Origin: Salisediminibacterium halotolerans
GTDB taxonomy: Bacteria > Bacillota > Bacilli > Bacillales > Salisediminibacteriaceae
Reading direction: 5' to 3'
NCBI RefSeq assembly: GCF_003814815.1
Contig: NZ_RKQQ01000006.1
Location: forward strand, 186,001 to 250,000
Length of the DNA stretch: 64,000 nt
Part shown: positions 48,103 through 56,822 of the stretch, in pieces
How positions within the stretch are numbered: position 1 is the stretch's first letter
Layout of the letters: every line of letters starts with the position of its first letter
Made by a program: the position numbers and the translations under genes
Notes under the pieces: generated by a model
Seen by the model: the letters and a program-made list of their open reading frames with translations, nothing else
Told to the model about the DNA's origin: nothing
Database searches by the model: none

Positions 48103-49442
48103 TCCGACTGAACCTGACACAGCGAATCTGGTTTTCTTTTATTGCGATTTTGCTATTAGTCGGTCTGTTAATCGGTGTCATTTATCCGATATCGTTAAAC
48201 AGCACTCTTACGGAAGAAACGTACAGAATTATTGAACAAGAACAAACCCGCTATGCCAATCCATACGGTGAACACATGATTCCGCCTAACTCCGAACTTG
48301 ATTTTATCGAACGCAGGGATGCGGAACGCTCTGTCGGACACTTGTTTTTGATGAATCAAATGGGGACATTGGAAGGCGATCCGGTACCAAATGAAGTGCT
48401 CAATGAGATGGGAGAAAATGCACAAGATCAGATGGGCCGCCGCGGCCGCTATGAGCTGACTTATAATGATGCGACGCTCTTTTATGTCGTTTTTAAAGTG
48501 TATACAACCGGGGGCGAAGCCTACCACATTTCCTACATGTGGGATACGTACCGTGATGAAATGGTCAACAGGCTTTGGACGAGACTGAGTTTTATTATGG
48601 TTCTGGCCGGATTGCTCAGCCTTGTTCCTGCCTTTTGGCTGAAACATTATTTAAAAGCGCCGCTAAACAGTCTCGGAAGCCACTTCGAACAAATCTCAGA
48701 GCGGAATTGGCGCGAACCGTTTCGCTGGGAAGGCGACCAGGACTTCGAAAAACTGTCGAATCAATTTGAAAAAATGCGTCAAAACTTAATTAAATACGAT
48801 TCGGCGCAGAAAACGTTTATTCAGCATGCGTCTCACGAATTGAAAACGCCGATTATGGTTGTGAAAAGCTATGCGCAGTCTGTTAAAGACGGGATCTTGC
48901 CGAAAGGAAACATGCAGGAAACGATGGATGTTATCCTTGAAGAATCCAACCGAATGGAAAAACGGGTCAAAGACATGCTGTACTACACGAAGCTCGATTC
49001 ATTGAAGGAAGCCCCGATGGAGCCGGCATACTTTAAATTCGGCACGGTCGCTTACGAAATGGAAGAGCGTTTTCTCGCCCCGCGCGAAGAACTTGTTTGT
49101 ACCATTAGCGGTGATAATATCACGGTTTATGCTGATCAAGAGCAAATAAGCGTGGCATTGGAAAACCTTATAGAGAACGCGCTTCGCTATGCTGTTTCCG
49201 AGATCCACATTAAAGCGGACAGACGAGGGAGAGACGTGTATATTGAAGTTTATAACGACGGTGATCCGATCCCTGAAGAAGAACTCGATTATTTATTCAC
49301 ACCGTTTCGAAAAGGAAATAAAGGCCAATTCGGTTTAGGGCTGGCGATTGTCGAACGAATTGCCGACATTCATCAAGGGAAAGCTGATGTGGTCAACGAA
49401 GAAGACGGAGTGCGTTTTCGCTTGATCATCCCGCAAAATTAA
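48099..49442 (+). CDS. cssS: Secretion-stress sensor kinase CssS
   Basis: 447 residues. Membrane spans at about 10-30 and 160-180 enclose an extracytoplasmic sensor of about 130 residues. A HAMP-like linker, the phosphorylated His in FIQHASHELKTPIMVV, the N-box ENLIENALRYA and G-boxes (NDGDPIPEEELDYLF, GLGLAIVERIA) follow. The short sensor and pairing with cssR support the assignment. The gene pair sits between yhaN and yhaM, unlike B. subtilis. Confidence 0.86.
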   Translation: MIRLNLTQRIWFSFIAILLLVGLLIGVIYPISLNSTLTEETYRIIEQEQTRYANPYGEHMIPPNSELDFIERRDAERSVGHLFLMNQMGTLEGDPVPNEVLNEMGENAQDQMGRRGRYELTYNDATLFYVVFKVYTTGGEAYHISYMWDTYRDEMVNRLWTRLSFIMVLAGLLSLVPAFWLKHYLKAPLNSLGSHFEQISERNWREPFRWEGDQDFEKLSNQFEKMRQNLIKYDSAQKTFIQHASHELKTPIMVVKSYAQSVKDGILPKGNMQETMDVILEESNRMEKRVKDMLYYTKLDSLKEAPMEPAYFKFGTVAYEMEERFLAPREELVCTISGDNITVYADQEQISVALENLIENALRYAVSEIHIKADRRGRDVYIEVYNDGDPIPEEELDYLFTPFRKGNKGQFGLGLAIVERIADIHQGKADVVNEEDGVRFRLIIPQN

Positions 49443-49448
49443 ATTGCC

Positions 49449-49482
49449 TAACCTCTGCGCCTGTTGCGCAGAGGTTTATTTT
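49449..49482 (+). terminator. Terminator after cssS
   Basis: AACCTCTGCGC pairs with GCGCAGAGGTT, followed by TATTTTA. Confidence 0.8.
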
Positions 49483-49538
49483 ACCGAACGTATGTATGGT
49501 ATACTGGAATAGTCAAAGCCGAACCGTAAAGGGGAGAA

Positions 49539-50504
49539 ATGATGAAAAACGGAGTGCAGCAATTTCAAGTAGGCGATTCAATTGATGCGTATGTGTTAAT
49601 TAAACAAGTGAAAAAAGGAATTGCCAGCAATGGCAAGCCGTTCTTATCTTTACAGCTGAGCGATCAAACCGGGGAAATTGATGCCAAGCTTTGGGCGATC
49701 TCTGCAGAAGATGAAGCGGTATTCCGGGCTGGTACAATCGTTCATGTTCAAGGAGATGTTCAAGATTTCCGCGGCCAAAGACAGCTTCGGATTAAATCGC
49801 TGCGTCCTGCAACCGCGATGGATCACGTCCGCCCGGAAGATTTTATGCCGACAGCGCCCCGAAATAAAGAAGATATGCTTGAAGAAGTCCATCAATATAT
49901 CTTTGAGATGAACAACGCGAAGATTCAGCGCTTAACGAGACATTTGTTGAAAAAACATCAGCAAGCGTTTATCATGGCGCCCGCTGCAACGAAAAATCAT
50001 CATGAGTATGCATCCGGATTGATCTATCATGTTGTTTCGATGCTTCACGCGGCGAAAAGTTTAGCGCAACTTTATCCCAGTCTCGATACAGACTTACTGT
50101 ACGCCGGTGTGATATTGCATGATATGGCTAAAGTCCGCGAACTTTCAGGTCCGATGACGACAGAGTATACACTGGAAGGAAAGTTGATCGGGCATATTCC
50201 GTTAATGGTCACCGAGATTGACAATGCAGCAAAGGAACTGAGCATTGAAGGTGAGGAGGTTATGGTGCTGCAGCACATGATTTTATCGCACCACTCGAAA
50301 CCGGAATGGGGATCGCCAAAGCCGCCGCTTGTCAAAGAAGCTGAGCTGCTGCATCTCATTGATAATATCGATGCCAGAATGAATATGCTCGATCGTGCGC
50401 TTGAACGAGTCGAACCGGGCGAATTTTCCGAACGGGTATTTGGACTCGAAAACCGATCTTTTTATAATCCGAGTTTCACTAAAAACTCTGCTGATCCGAC
50501 GTAA
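49539..50504 (+). CDS. yhaM: 3'-5' exoribonuclease YhaM
   Basis: 321 residues, very similar to B. subtilis YhaM. N-terminal OB-fold (about 10-90; [19 protein letters not shown]) and HD domain with [20 protein letters not shown] and [13 protein letters not shown] metal ligands. Trims RNA and single-stranded DNA 3' ends. GGGGAGAA precedes two adjacent ATGs (49539, 49542). An extended -10 TGGTATACT lies at 49497-49505. Confidence 0.95.
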   Translation: MMKNGVQQFQVGDSIDAYVLIKQVKKGIASNGKPFLSLQLSDQTGEIDAKLWAISAEDEAVFRAGTIVHVQGDVQDFRGQRQLRIKSLRPATAMDHVRPEDFMPTAPRNKEDMLEEVHQYIFEMNNAKIQRLTRHLLKKHQQAFIMAPAATKNHHEYASGLIYHVVSMLHAAKSLAQLYPSLDTDLLYAGVILHDMAKVRELSGPMTTEYTLEGKLIGHIPLMVTEIDNAAKELSIEGEEVMVLQHMILSHHSKPEWGSPKPPLVKEAELLHLIDNIDARMNMLDRALERVEPGEFSERVFGLENRSFYNPSFTKNSADPT

Positions 50505-50535
50505 AAAAGCTGTTCATCGCTTGAACAGCTTTTTT
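50503..50535. terminator. Bidirectional terminator between yhaM and prsA
   Basis: AAAAAAGCTGTTCA pairs perfectly with TGAACAGCTTTTTT, giving T-runs on both strands. Confidence 0.92.
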
Positions 50536-50544
50536 ACCATTCGC

Positions 50545-51498
50545 TTAGGGAAACAAATGGTCGAGCTCATCGTCGTGAATATCAATGTCGTAAGAGTCAA
50601 ACAGCTCTCCCTGCTGCTCGGTCATCATATAAAGCCGGCGATCTTCGAGCGTTGTCCGCAACTGTTCTCGCACTTCTGCAAACGGCTCATCGAAATCTGT
50701 GCGGTCTGTCACTTCGATAATGTGATAGCCGGAAGGACCTTTAACCGGCTCGCTGATTTCGCCGACATCGAGCAGGAACGCAGTTCGTTCAAAGGCCGGG
50801 TTCATCGTCCCGCGCTGAAAACTGCCGACGTTTCCGCCGTCATCGCTGCTGGTTGGATCTGTCGAATACTCAGCGGCGAGATCAGCAAAAGATGCCTCAT
50901 CTTCGGTCAGGCGCCTGTAGAGTTCATCGGCTTCTTCTCGATCAGACACCAGTATGTGACGGGCTTCAACCATTCTGCCGCGTTCGTATTCTGTTTCGAG
51001 AGCGTCTTCTGTAATTCTTTCCATATTGTCGGTGTATTCTTCCATCACGAGCTGACGCTTAATTAAATGTTCCATGTCATCTTCATCCTCAGCATCTTGC
51101 CGGGTAAAAAGTTCATAAAATTCGGTTTCATTATCAGCGCCGTAATTTTCCATGAGTTGTTCCATTTCAGCTTGCACGGTTTCATCATCGATGCCGAGGT
51201 TTTCTGCTTCTGCTTCAATAATCATTTTTTCAATCAGGCGGTTGAGGACGGCTTCCCCGTGTGAGGCTTTTAATTCTTCATAAAAATCATCTTTGCTGAT
51301 TGTTCCAGCTTCTGATTCGACAACAAGATTATCGCCGTTAAGAGTCGGATCTTCACGTTCGTTACCGTTATAATCGTTCGATTCCTGACTTACTGCATTG
51401 TTTGTCTCGCTGTTTTCTTCTTCTTGTTCGTCGTTTTCTGCTGAACAAGCAAACAAAAACAGCGATGATATCGCGAGCGTGTACATCAGTTTTTTCAT
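50545..51498 (-). CDS. prsA: Foldase PrsA, peptidyl-prolyl isomerase lipoprotein
   Basis: 317 residues. The signal peptide ends in a lipobox, LFLFACS, so Cys is lipidated and the protein sits on the outer membrane face. A parvulin domain (about 175-265; EARHILVSDREEADELYRRL, NVGSFQRGTMNPAFE, GYHIIEVTDR) lies between helical chaperone arms. PrsA folds secreted proteins and is needed for lipoprotein and PBP maturation. The linker after the Cys is very acidic. Start at 51498; an in-frame ATG three codons upstream overlaps the probable binding site. Confidence 0.94.
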   Translation of the reverse strand: MKKLMYTLAISSLFLFACSAENDEQEEENSETNNAVSQESNDYNGNEREDPTLNGDNLVVESEAGTISKDDFYEELKASHGEAVLNRLIEKMIIEAEAENLGIDDETVQAEMEQLMENYGADNETEFYELFTRQDAEDEDDMEHLIKRQLVMEEYTDNMERITEDALETEYERGRMVEARHILVSDREEADELYRRLTEDEASFADLAAEYSTDPTSSDDGGNVGSFQRGTMNPAFERTAFLLDVGEISEPVKGPSGYHIIEVTDRTDFDEPFAEVREQLRTTLEDRRLYMMTEQQGELFDSYDIDIHDDELDHLFP

Positions 51499-51608
51499 CA
51501 AGCGCATACACCTTCTTTACTAGATAGATGTCGATCCATACGTCTAATATAGCATATTTTAGAAAAAAAGTGAGCGGCTCTGCCGCTCACTAAGAAATTC
51601 TCATGCGT

Positions 51609-51791
51609 TTACGTATGAAAAATCCGGAAAAACGAAGACGTAATTAAGATCGTGATTAATACGTTAATGGTGCGAAAGATCTTGCCGTGTTTCTCTTCAG
51701 GAATTTCTTTTTGTACAACGAGTGTATTTGTCATAGAATTAATGACAAATAAATAAAGTGTACTGAATACAATAAAGGGTAAATAAATCAA
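51609..51791 (-). CDS. Small two-span membrane protein
   Basis: 60 residues, TTG start with GGAGGT at 7 bases. Two hydrophobic segments (YLPFIVFSTLYLFVI and INVLITILITSSFF) surround a charged loop (QKEIPEEKHGKIFR). No family recognised. It lies upstream of prsA in the same direction but at a distance of over 100 bases. Confidence 0.6.
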   Translation of the reverse strand: MIYLPFIVFSTLYLFVINSMTNTLVVQKEIPEEKHGKIFRTINVLITILITSSFFRIFHT

Positions 51792-51947
51792 TTGGGTACC
51801 TCCAGTCGCGATGACACTGATTGCCTGACGCTGTCAGCCAAATTCGGTTTATCTGAAAACTTAACACTTTTGATTTCATCTCCATTGTAACAAACGATTA
51901 AAAAGACATGAAGTAATAAATTTTACAGACACGAAAGGAGAAGCGTG

Positions 51948-52556
51948 ATGAATCGTTGGAAAGTTTCGTTTTTTGTACTTGCTGCAGCAGTTCTTTTGAC
52001 TATCAGTTTAGCCTTCTTCTGGTTAAATTCAATCAGCTCAGATAACTCAGAAAGTACATTTGAGCGTCCGGATATATCAGCGCAAGACGGTGCCGAGTTT
52101 CGCGTCAGCACCTCAATTGAAGATTTGAACACATGGATTGCTCAAGAGATGGCGCGCGAAGGAGAAGAGGATTTTGATTTGTATGTGGATGATGCTGTTT
52201 ACGTCGAGGCAAATATCGATGCGTTTGGGTTTCAAGTGCCGATGGAAATGCAGCTTAACCCTGTATTATTAGATAATGGAAACATTGAACTGCAGGAAGA
52301 ATCGTTTCAAATTGCGACGATCGACCTGCCTTCCAAGCAGTTGTTTCAAGTGATCGGTCAAACGGTAGAATTACCCGAGTGGATTACCGTCGTACCGGAT
52401 GAACAGCTCTTTTATGTCGATCTTCGTTCTTCTGCCGGCGAGGAAGCAGACATTCGCGTCGTAACGTTCGATCTTGAAGACGAGGATATAGAAATTGCCG
52501 TTACACTGACAGGAGAGGGCGAACCGCTGTTTACAGATGATGAATCCGCTTCGTAA
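51948..52556 (+). CDS. ypmS: YpmS family protein (DUF2140)
   Basis: 202 residues with an N-terminal anchor (VSFFVLAAAVLLTISLAFFWL) and an acidic extracytoplasmic domain rich in beta structure, including FEIQV-like EANIDAFGFQVPMEMQLNPVL in two stretches. It resembles B. subtilis YpmS. The ATG at 51948 has AAAGGAG at 7 bases; a GTG directly before it is in frame. Function unknown. Confidence 0.75.
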   Translation: MNRWKVSFFVLAAAVLLTISLAFFWLNSISSDNSESTFERPDISAQDGAEFRVSTSIEDLNTWIAQEMAREGEEDFDLYVDDAVYVEANIDAFGFQVPMEMQLNPVLLDNGNIELQEESFQIATIDLPSKQLFQVIGQTVELPEWITVVPDEQLFYVDLRSSAGEEADIRVVTFDLEDEDIEIAVTLTGEGEPLFTDDESAS

Positions 52557-52581
52557 ACAGTGTATGTATAAAAATAATTGC

Positions 52582-52997
52582 TTGTAGACAAAGTCATGAC
52601 ATCAATAGATGTCCTATTAAAAGGAACGGATGACTACGCATCGTCCGGCTTCTTTCACCTGAAGGTATCACTGCGACATCGGCTCAAAAAGACTTCGCCG
52701 TGTCTTACTAGTCCGCGGGCGAGCGCCGAGCCGCTTCGGGCTGATGCCCTGCAGGGTCTCGCCTTTCTCGCTATCCCGCAGGAGAAAGCCGGGATGCTGG
52801 GTCATCCTCCTTTTTTGAATGGAGTGTATTCTTAAAAAAAGAAGCCATGCATCCACTCCTCCGACGCCTCCGGGAAAGCAAGAGACGAAGATCCGGATTC
52901 GGCGGCCTCAGACCGCCGAATACTAGCTGAGTCCTTGCCCGGGGCAAGCGGAGGGTAGTGGATTCATGGCTGACATCAAAATATAGTTTGTCTACAA
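52582..52997 (+). repeat. Terminator-associated repeat, copy E (416 bp, complete)
   Basis: Full-length copy bounded by a perfect 11-base terminal inverted repeat, TTGTAGACAAA (52582-52592) and TTTGTCTACAA (52987-52997). All modules are present, with 3' outer stem AGCCATG (52843-52849) / CATGGCT (52965-52971). It fills the 456-base gap between ypmS and the DUF3267 gene; only the latter's terminator remains besides. Confidence 0.92.
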
Positions 52998-53027
52998 ACA
53001 AAAAGAGCCGTTTTACGGCTCTTTTTG
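52998..53027 (-). terminator. Terminator overlapping the DUF3267 stop codon
   Basis: CAAAAAGAGCCG (52999-53010) pairs with CGGCTCTTTTTG (53016-53027). The TAA of the DUF3267 gene (53013-53015) lies in the loop, so the last four codons form one arm. Repeat copy E abuts it directly. Confidence 0.85.
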
Positions 53028-53561
53028 TACTTCCGGACGAAGAATGTAAAATCCGTCGCGGTGCTCTTCGATAATGCTGTTATTCGGTACCGAACGAATC
53101 TCCCGGTAGTTGAAAAGATCGTAAATGGCAAGGCCTGAATTCAGTGCAGACATCATCGCAATATAATGAATATAATGCGGAAAAACAAACGAAGCAATAA
53201 CTGCAATTGTTGTAAACATGATAATCGGAAAAGCAGAGACAACCATTCCGTAATATTTTGTCATCGGCTGTTTCACAGAGTAATAGAAAAACGGCCACTG
53301 ACTTTTACGGATCCCGAATGTAGCCTTCATCCCTAACAGCCATAGCGGCATGCAGTGAAGGAGTAGATGAACGGGCAGAACAGCGGCCATTAGAGCTAAG
53401 AGAATAAACGCACCATGATCGGTCAGTGTTTGCGGTGATAAAATTGTTCGAAATACTGAGAAGAAAACGAGAAAATATACGATTGATGTAAACAGTGAGA
53501 GAGCCCAAAGTCTCGAGCGTCCGTAATTTTCTTCAACTGAAATCCGTTTTAAACAATTCAT
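53013..53561 (-). CDS. DUF3267 membrane protein (possible metalloprotease)
   Basis: 182 residues with four or so hydrophobic segments. VHLLLHCMPLW provides an HxxxH-like pair seen in DUF3267 proteins, which have been proposed to be zinc peptidases. Similar proteins (YhaJ group) occur near scoC and prsA in Bacillaceae. GGAGGT precedes the ATG. The gene ends inside its own terminator hairpin. Activity unproven. Confidence 0.7.
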   Translation of the reverse strand: MNCLKRISVEENYGRSRLWALSLFTSIVYFLVFFSVFRTILSPQTLTDHGAFILLALMAAVLPVHLLLHCMPLWLLGMKATFGIRKSQWPFFYYSVKQPMTKYYGMVVSAFPIIMFTTIAVIASFVFPHYIHYIAMMSALNSGLAIYDLFNYREIRSVPNNSIIEEHRDGFYILRPEVQKEP

Positions 53562-53778
53562 TTCTAACCACCTCCGTAGACCGTACGTTCATTTCATGTA
53601 TTCAGATAACTGTCTGTATAAGAGTATATAAGTTAATGTGTCCGGATTTTTTAGCTGATTTTCTCTAATCGGCACTTAGGACAATTTACGACGAAAAATA
53701 GAGAAAATCAAGCCCTTTTTTAAAAAAAGTTGCTTTGATGTTCAGTCCGAGCAAAAATATGAGAATAATGACGGACAT

Positions 53779-53810
53779 AAAAAACCCGCCTGGCTGAGCA
53801 GCAGGCGGGG
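53779..53810 (-). terminator. Terminator after scoC
   Basis: On the minus strand CCCGCCT pairs with AGGCGGG, followed by TTTTTTAT. Positioned 8 bases past the scoC stop. The rest of the 256-base gap to the DUF3267 gene is AT-rich with no gene seen. Confidence 0.8.
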
Positions 53811-53817
53811 GAGAAGA

Positions 53818-54402
53818 CTAGGAAGAGGAAGCTTCTTGGTTGTTTTTTTGTACCGGGACAAGTTTGTCGTTTGATACTGTAAAATCTTCTTCGAACTTGT
53901 TCATTGATGTTTCAAAAATGCGGATGAAGTCAGGTCCGTATAAATGTTTAACTATACTCATCAGCTCAGCAAACTCAGGAAATTTCCCGTAAAGCTCTTT
54001 GATCGGAAGCGACCCTTCATAAATCGCATATGTCTGCGGATTATAATGTTCAAACGTTTCTAATAAAAGGTTTTCGCCTTCGGGTGTTAAGTACACATAC
54101 GTATTTCGTTTGTCTGTGTGACGCTTAGAAAACGTCAACAGTCCGCGTTCTTCAAGTTTTTTTGAAAAGTTAAATGCGGTCGATACGTGCATTACCCCGA
54201 ATTTGGCAATATCTGATACGGATGCACCCTCAAGGTGATAGGCGATCCATAAGATATGATGTTCATTAATATTTAAATCGAACGGTTTAATCCAAGCCTG
54301 CCAGTCTTTTTCAATCGATTTCCATAATGCTTTGCTTAATTGGGCAATTTTGTGGCTGTACATAATGGACTGTTTGACGGAATCTTGGTCATGTTGATCC
54401 AT
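53818..54402 (-). CDS. scoC: Transition-state regulator ScoC (Hpr), MarR family
   Basis: 194 residues (B. subtilis 203). A winged helix lies at about 45-115 ([50 protein letters not shown]), followed by a C-terminal region with [21 protein letters not shown] typical of Hpr. ScoC represses extracellular proteases and sporulation genes. Located near prsA, serC, hit and ecs as in B. subtilis. GGAGGACAAC precedes the ATG. Confidence 0.93.
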   Translation of the reverse strand: MDQHDQDSVKQSIMYSHKIAQLSKALWKSIEKDWQAWIKPFDLNINEHHILWIAYHLEGASVSDIAKFGVMHVSTAFNFSKKLEERGLLTFSKRHTDKRNTYVYLTPEGENLLLETFEHYNPQTYAIYEGSLPIKELYGKFPEFAELMSIVKHLYGPDFIRIFETSMNKFEEDFTVSNDKLVPVQKNNQEASSS

Positions 54403-54563
54403 AGTTGTCCTCCAATCGGTAAAGTATTATGTGTTCAATCTGGCAGTCGTCGGAATTTTCATTATTTTATCGGCAAAATGATAACATCATCATAACACAA
54501 TAAAACATTTGTGCTCAATAACATTTCATATTTTTCTGACAAATAATTTCACAAAATGTTCAC

Positions 54564-54594
54564 AAAAATCCGTCCTGCTAAGGGACGGATTTTA
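54564..54594 (-). terminator. Terminator hairpin, left flank of repeat copy F
   Basis: 31-base segment with stem AAATCCGTCC / GGACGGATTT, identical to 55018-55048. Both have short T-runs on the minus strand. It probably is the original serC terminator. The 160 bases between it and the scoC start hold only AT-rich promoter-like sequence. Confidence 0.88.
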
Positions 54595-55017
54595 CAGAGT
54601 GTTGACAAAGTCATGACATCGTTAGATGTCATGTTAAAAGGAACGGATGACGACGCATCGTCCGGCTTCTTTCACCTGAAGGTATCACTGCGACATCGGC
54701 TCAATAAGACTTCGCCGTGTCTTACTAGTCCGCGGGCGAGCGCCGAGCCGCTTCGGGCTGATGCCCTGCAGGGTCTCGTCTGTCTCGCTATCCCGCAGGA
54801 GAAAGCCGGGATGCTGGGTCAGCCTCTTTTTTGAAGCGAGTGTATTCATAAAAAAAGAAGCCATGCATCCACTCCTCCGACGCCTCCGGGAAAGCAAGAG
54901 ACGAAGATCCGGATTCGGCGGCCCGATACCGCCGAATCCTAGCTGAGTCCTTGCCCGGGGCAAGCGGAGGGTAGTGGATTCATGGCTGACATAAAAATAT
55001 AGTTTGTCTACAGTCTA
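54595..55017 (+). repeat. Terminator-associated repeat, copy F (423 bp, complete)
   Basis: Complete copy, close to copy E over its whole length, with ends GTGTTGACAAAG and TAGTTTGTCTACAGTC forming an imperfect inverted repeat. The 3' stem has AGCCATG/CATGGCT. It separates two identical 31-base hairpins. Short open frames inside are shared with copy E only because the DNA is shared. Confidence 0.92.
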
Positions 55018-55048
55018 AAAAATCCGTCCTGCTAAGGGACGGATTTTA
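55018..55048 (-). terminator. Terminator hairpin after serC, right flank of repeat copy F
   Basis: Exact duplicate of 54564-54594; stem followed on the minus strand by TTTTTTAG. It lies 7 bases past the serC stop. Confidence 0.88.
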
Positions 55049-55054
55049 AATAAA

Positions 55055-56137
55055 TTATGAATGATTTTGCTGAAATTCAAGCATGAAGTCGCGCAAAATT
55101 TCCACGTGTTCTTTCGGAACGGCATTGTAATTGGAAACACGGCATCCGCCGACAGAACGGTGTCCGTTTAACCCTGTAAATCCGCGTTCGGAAGCTTGAT
55201 TCAAAAACTTCTTCTCGAGTTCTTCCGAAGGCAGACGGAACGTGATGTTCATCCATGAACGGGAATCTTTATCAGCATGACCGCTGTAAAAACTGTTCGA
55301 GCGATCGATCACGTCGTAGATCAAAGCGGCTTTTTCTTTTGCCCGATTTTCCATTTCGGTAATTCCGCCTTGTTCTTTAATCCAATCGAGCACGAGACTC
55401 GTGATATAAATCGCTCCAGTCGGCGGTGTGTTATACAGTGAATCTTTATCTGCATGCTGCTTGTACGAGAGCGACGGCGGCAAAGAACCGGAAGCTTGAT
55501 CAAGCAGGCTTGTGCGGATAATTGCGATTGTTACACCGGCCATACCGGCGTTCTTTTGCGCGCCTGCATAAGCAAGATCAACCCGGTCCCACGGAATCGG
55601 GCGGCTTAATATGTCACTGGACATATCGACAAAAACGGGCTGCTCACAGGCGGGCCAGTCTGACAGCTGTGTTCCGTAAATTGTGTTGTTCGAAGTTAAG
55701 TGAACATAGGCGGTATTTTCCTGCAGATCGGCCGGGTCGAACACCGGTACATCGGCGTACGTCCGGCTGGAAGAAGCTGCTGCTGTGTATATTTCACCGA
55801 TCGCGGCGCCTTCTTTCTGCGCTTTTTCAGCCCATGAGCCGCTCAGTACATAGGCGCCTGCTTTGTTATCGGAAAGAAAGTTCTTAGCCAGCATGGAAAA
55901 TTGCAGAGAGGCTCCGCCTTGTAAAAACAAGACAGAAAAATCATCAGGAATGTCGAGCAGCTCGCGCAACGTATTCATCGCATGGAAATGTACGCGTTCA
56001 TAGGCGGCGCTGCGGTGGCTCAGTTCCATGACAGCCATGCCGGTTTGTTCAAAGTTGAACATGTTTTGTTGTGCTTTAGCAAGAACTTCATTCGGAATAG
56101 GTCCCGGACCGGGATTGAAATTATACGTTTGTGTCAC
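55055..56137 (-). CDS. serC: Phosphoserine aminotransferase
   Basis: 360 residues, PLP fold type I. FNPGPGPIPNEVL start, the PLP lysine in AYAGAQKNAGMAG, and TPPTGAIYITSLVLDWI are diagnostic. Converts 3-phosphohydroxypyruvate to phosphoserine. Neighbours hit and ecsAB match B. subtilis, where the gene was yhaF. The start follows CAGGAGTG. Confidence 0.96.
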   Translation of the reverse strand: MTQTYNFNPGPGPIPNEVLAKAQQNMFNFEQTGMAVMELSHRSAAYERVHFHAMNTLRELLDIPDDFSVLFLQGGASLQFSMLAKNFLSDNKAGAYVLSGSWAEKAQKEGAAIGEIYTAAASSSRTYADVPVFDPADLQENTAYVHLTSNNTIYGTQLSDWPACEQPVFVDMSSDILSRPIPWDRVDLAYAGAQKNAGMAGVTIAIIRTSLLDQASGSLPPSLSYKQHADKDSLYNTPPTGAIYITSLVLDWIKEQGGITEMENRAKEKAALIYDVIDRSNSFYSGHADKDSRSWMNITFRLPSEELEKKFLNQASERGFTGLNGHRSVGGCRVSNYNAVPKEHVEILRDFMLEFQQNHS

Positions 56138-56200
56138 TCTGTGTTCACTCCTGTTTGTAAAATTGGTTTTACTGTTGGAATATTCAGAAGACGATTCTCG

Positions 56201-56226
56201 AAAAAAATACGGAATAGTTTCCGTAT
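56201..56226 (-). terminator. Terminator after hit
   Basis: ATACGGAA pairs with TTCCGTAT; TTTTTT follows on the minus strand. Confidence 0.88.
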
Positions 56227-56233
56227 AAAGAGG

Positions 56234-56668
56234 CTATGCTTGAATATTCGCTTCGATCGTTTTGGCGATGTCTTGAAGTTTTTCAGCGCTGTAATCATCA
56301 GCATGAGTGTGCCATTTCGCGGCAAAACCGTCTGATTCATCGTAGCGCGGGAGCAGATGGACGTGAAAATGAAACACGGATTGTCCGGCAAATTCACCGT
56401 TGTTATTCAGCATGTTCAACCCGCTGATGTTAAAAGACTCTTTCAGCGCGCGGGCTACTTTGGGAACAGCTTGAAACACGTGCGAAGCGTCATCTTCAGT
56501 CAAATCATAAATATTTTCTTGATGATTTTTAGGAATGACGAGCGTATGGCCTTCTGTTACTTGACTAATGTCCAAAAAAGCCAAAACGTGCTCATCTTCG
56601 TAAACTTTTGCCCCGGGGATGTCGCCGGAGACGATTTTACAGAATATACAATCGCTGTGCTGTGCCAA
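56234..56668 (-). CDS. hit: HIT family nucleotide hydrolase
   Basis: 144 residues (B. subtilis Hit 145). A zinc-type CIFCKIVSGDIPGAKVYED start and the catalytic triad HFHVHLLPR identify it. Hydrolyses nucleotide conjugates such as AMP derivatives. I choose the TTG at 56668 because AAAGAGGTG lies 6 bases upstream; the longer frame to 56725 has no support. Confidence 0.93.
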   Translation of the reverse strand: MAQHSDCIFCKIVSGDIPGAKVYEDEHVLAFLDISQVTEGHTLVIPKNHQENIYDLTEDDASHVFQAVPKVARALKESFNISGLNMLNNNGEFAGQSVFHFHVHLLPRYDESDGFAAKWHTHADDYSAEKLQDIAKTIEANIQA

Positions 56669-56822
56669 TTCATTCACCTCTTTATTCTTTGGTATCCAAC
56701 AGTTATAAACGTTCTCAACTGTCATTTGTATTTACCTTAAATGTTTTTTCATTGCTTTTCAAGCCCGAATAATTCCGATATAGTAAACGAGAATAGATCG
56801 ATGAGCAAAAGGAGGCACCTTG

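Noticed and set aside
48195-48647. 150-residue minus-strand frame opposite cssS
   Set aside because: Antisense shadow with no start signal.
50395-51066. 223-residue plus-strand frame across the end of yhaM and opposite prsA
   Set aside because: It crosses the strong bidirectional terminator at 50503-50535 and overlaps two certain genes.
54556-54834. Protein-coding frame shared by repeat copies E (52578-52835) and F
   Set aside because: The similarity follows from the repeat DNA. Copy D has an extra base before the TTAAAAGG segment that breaks the frame, and no ribosome binding site is present.
54685-54963. Minus-strand frame in repeat copies E and F
   Set aside because: No binding site, not kept in copies A, B or D, and it crosses the hairpin arms that vary in a compensatory way.
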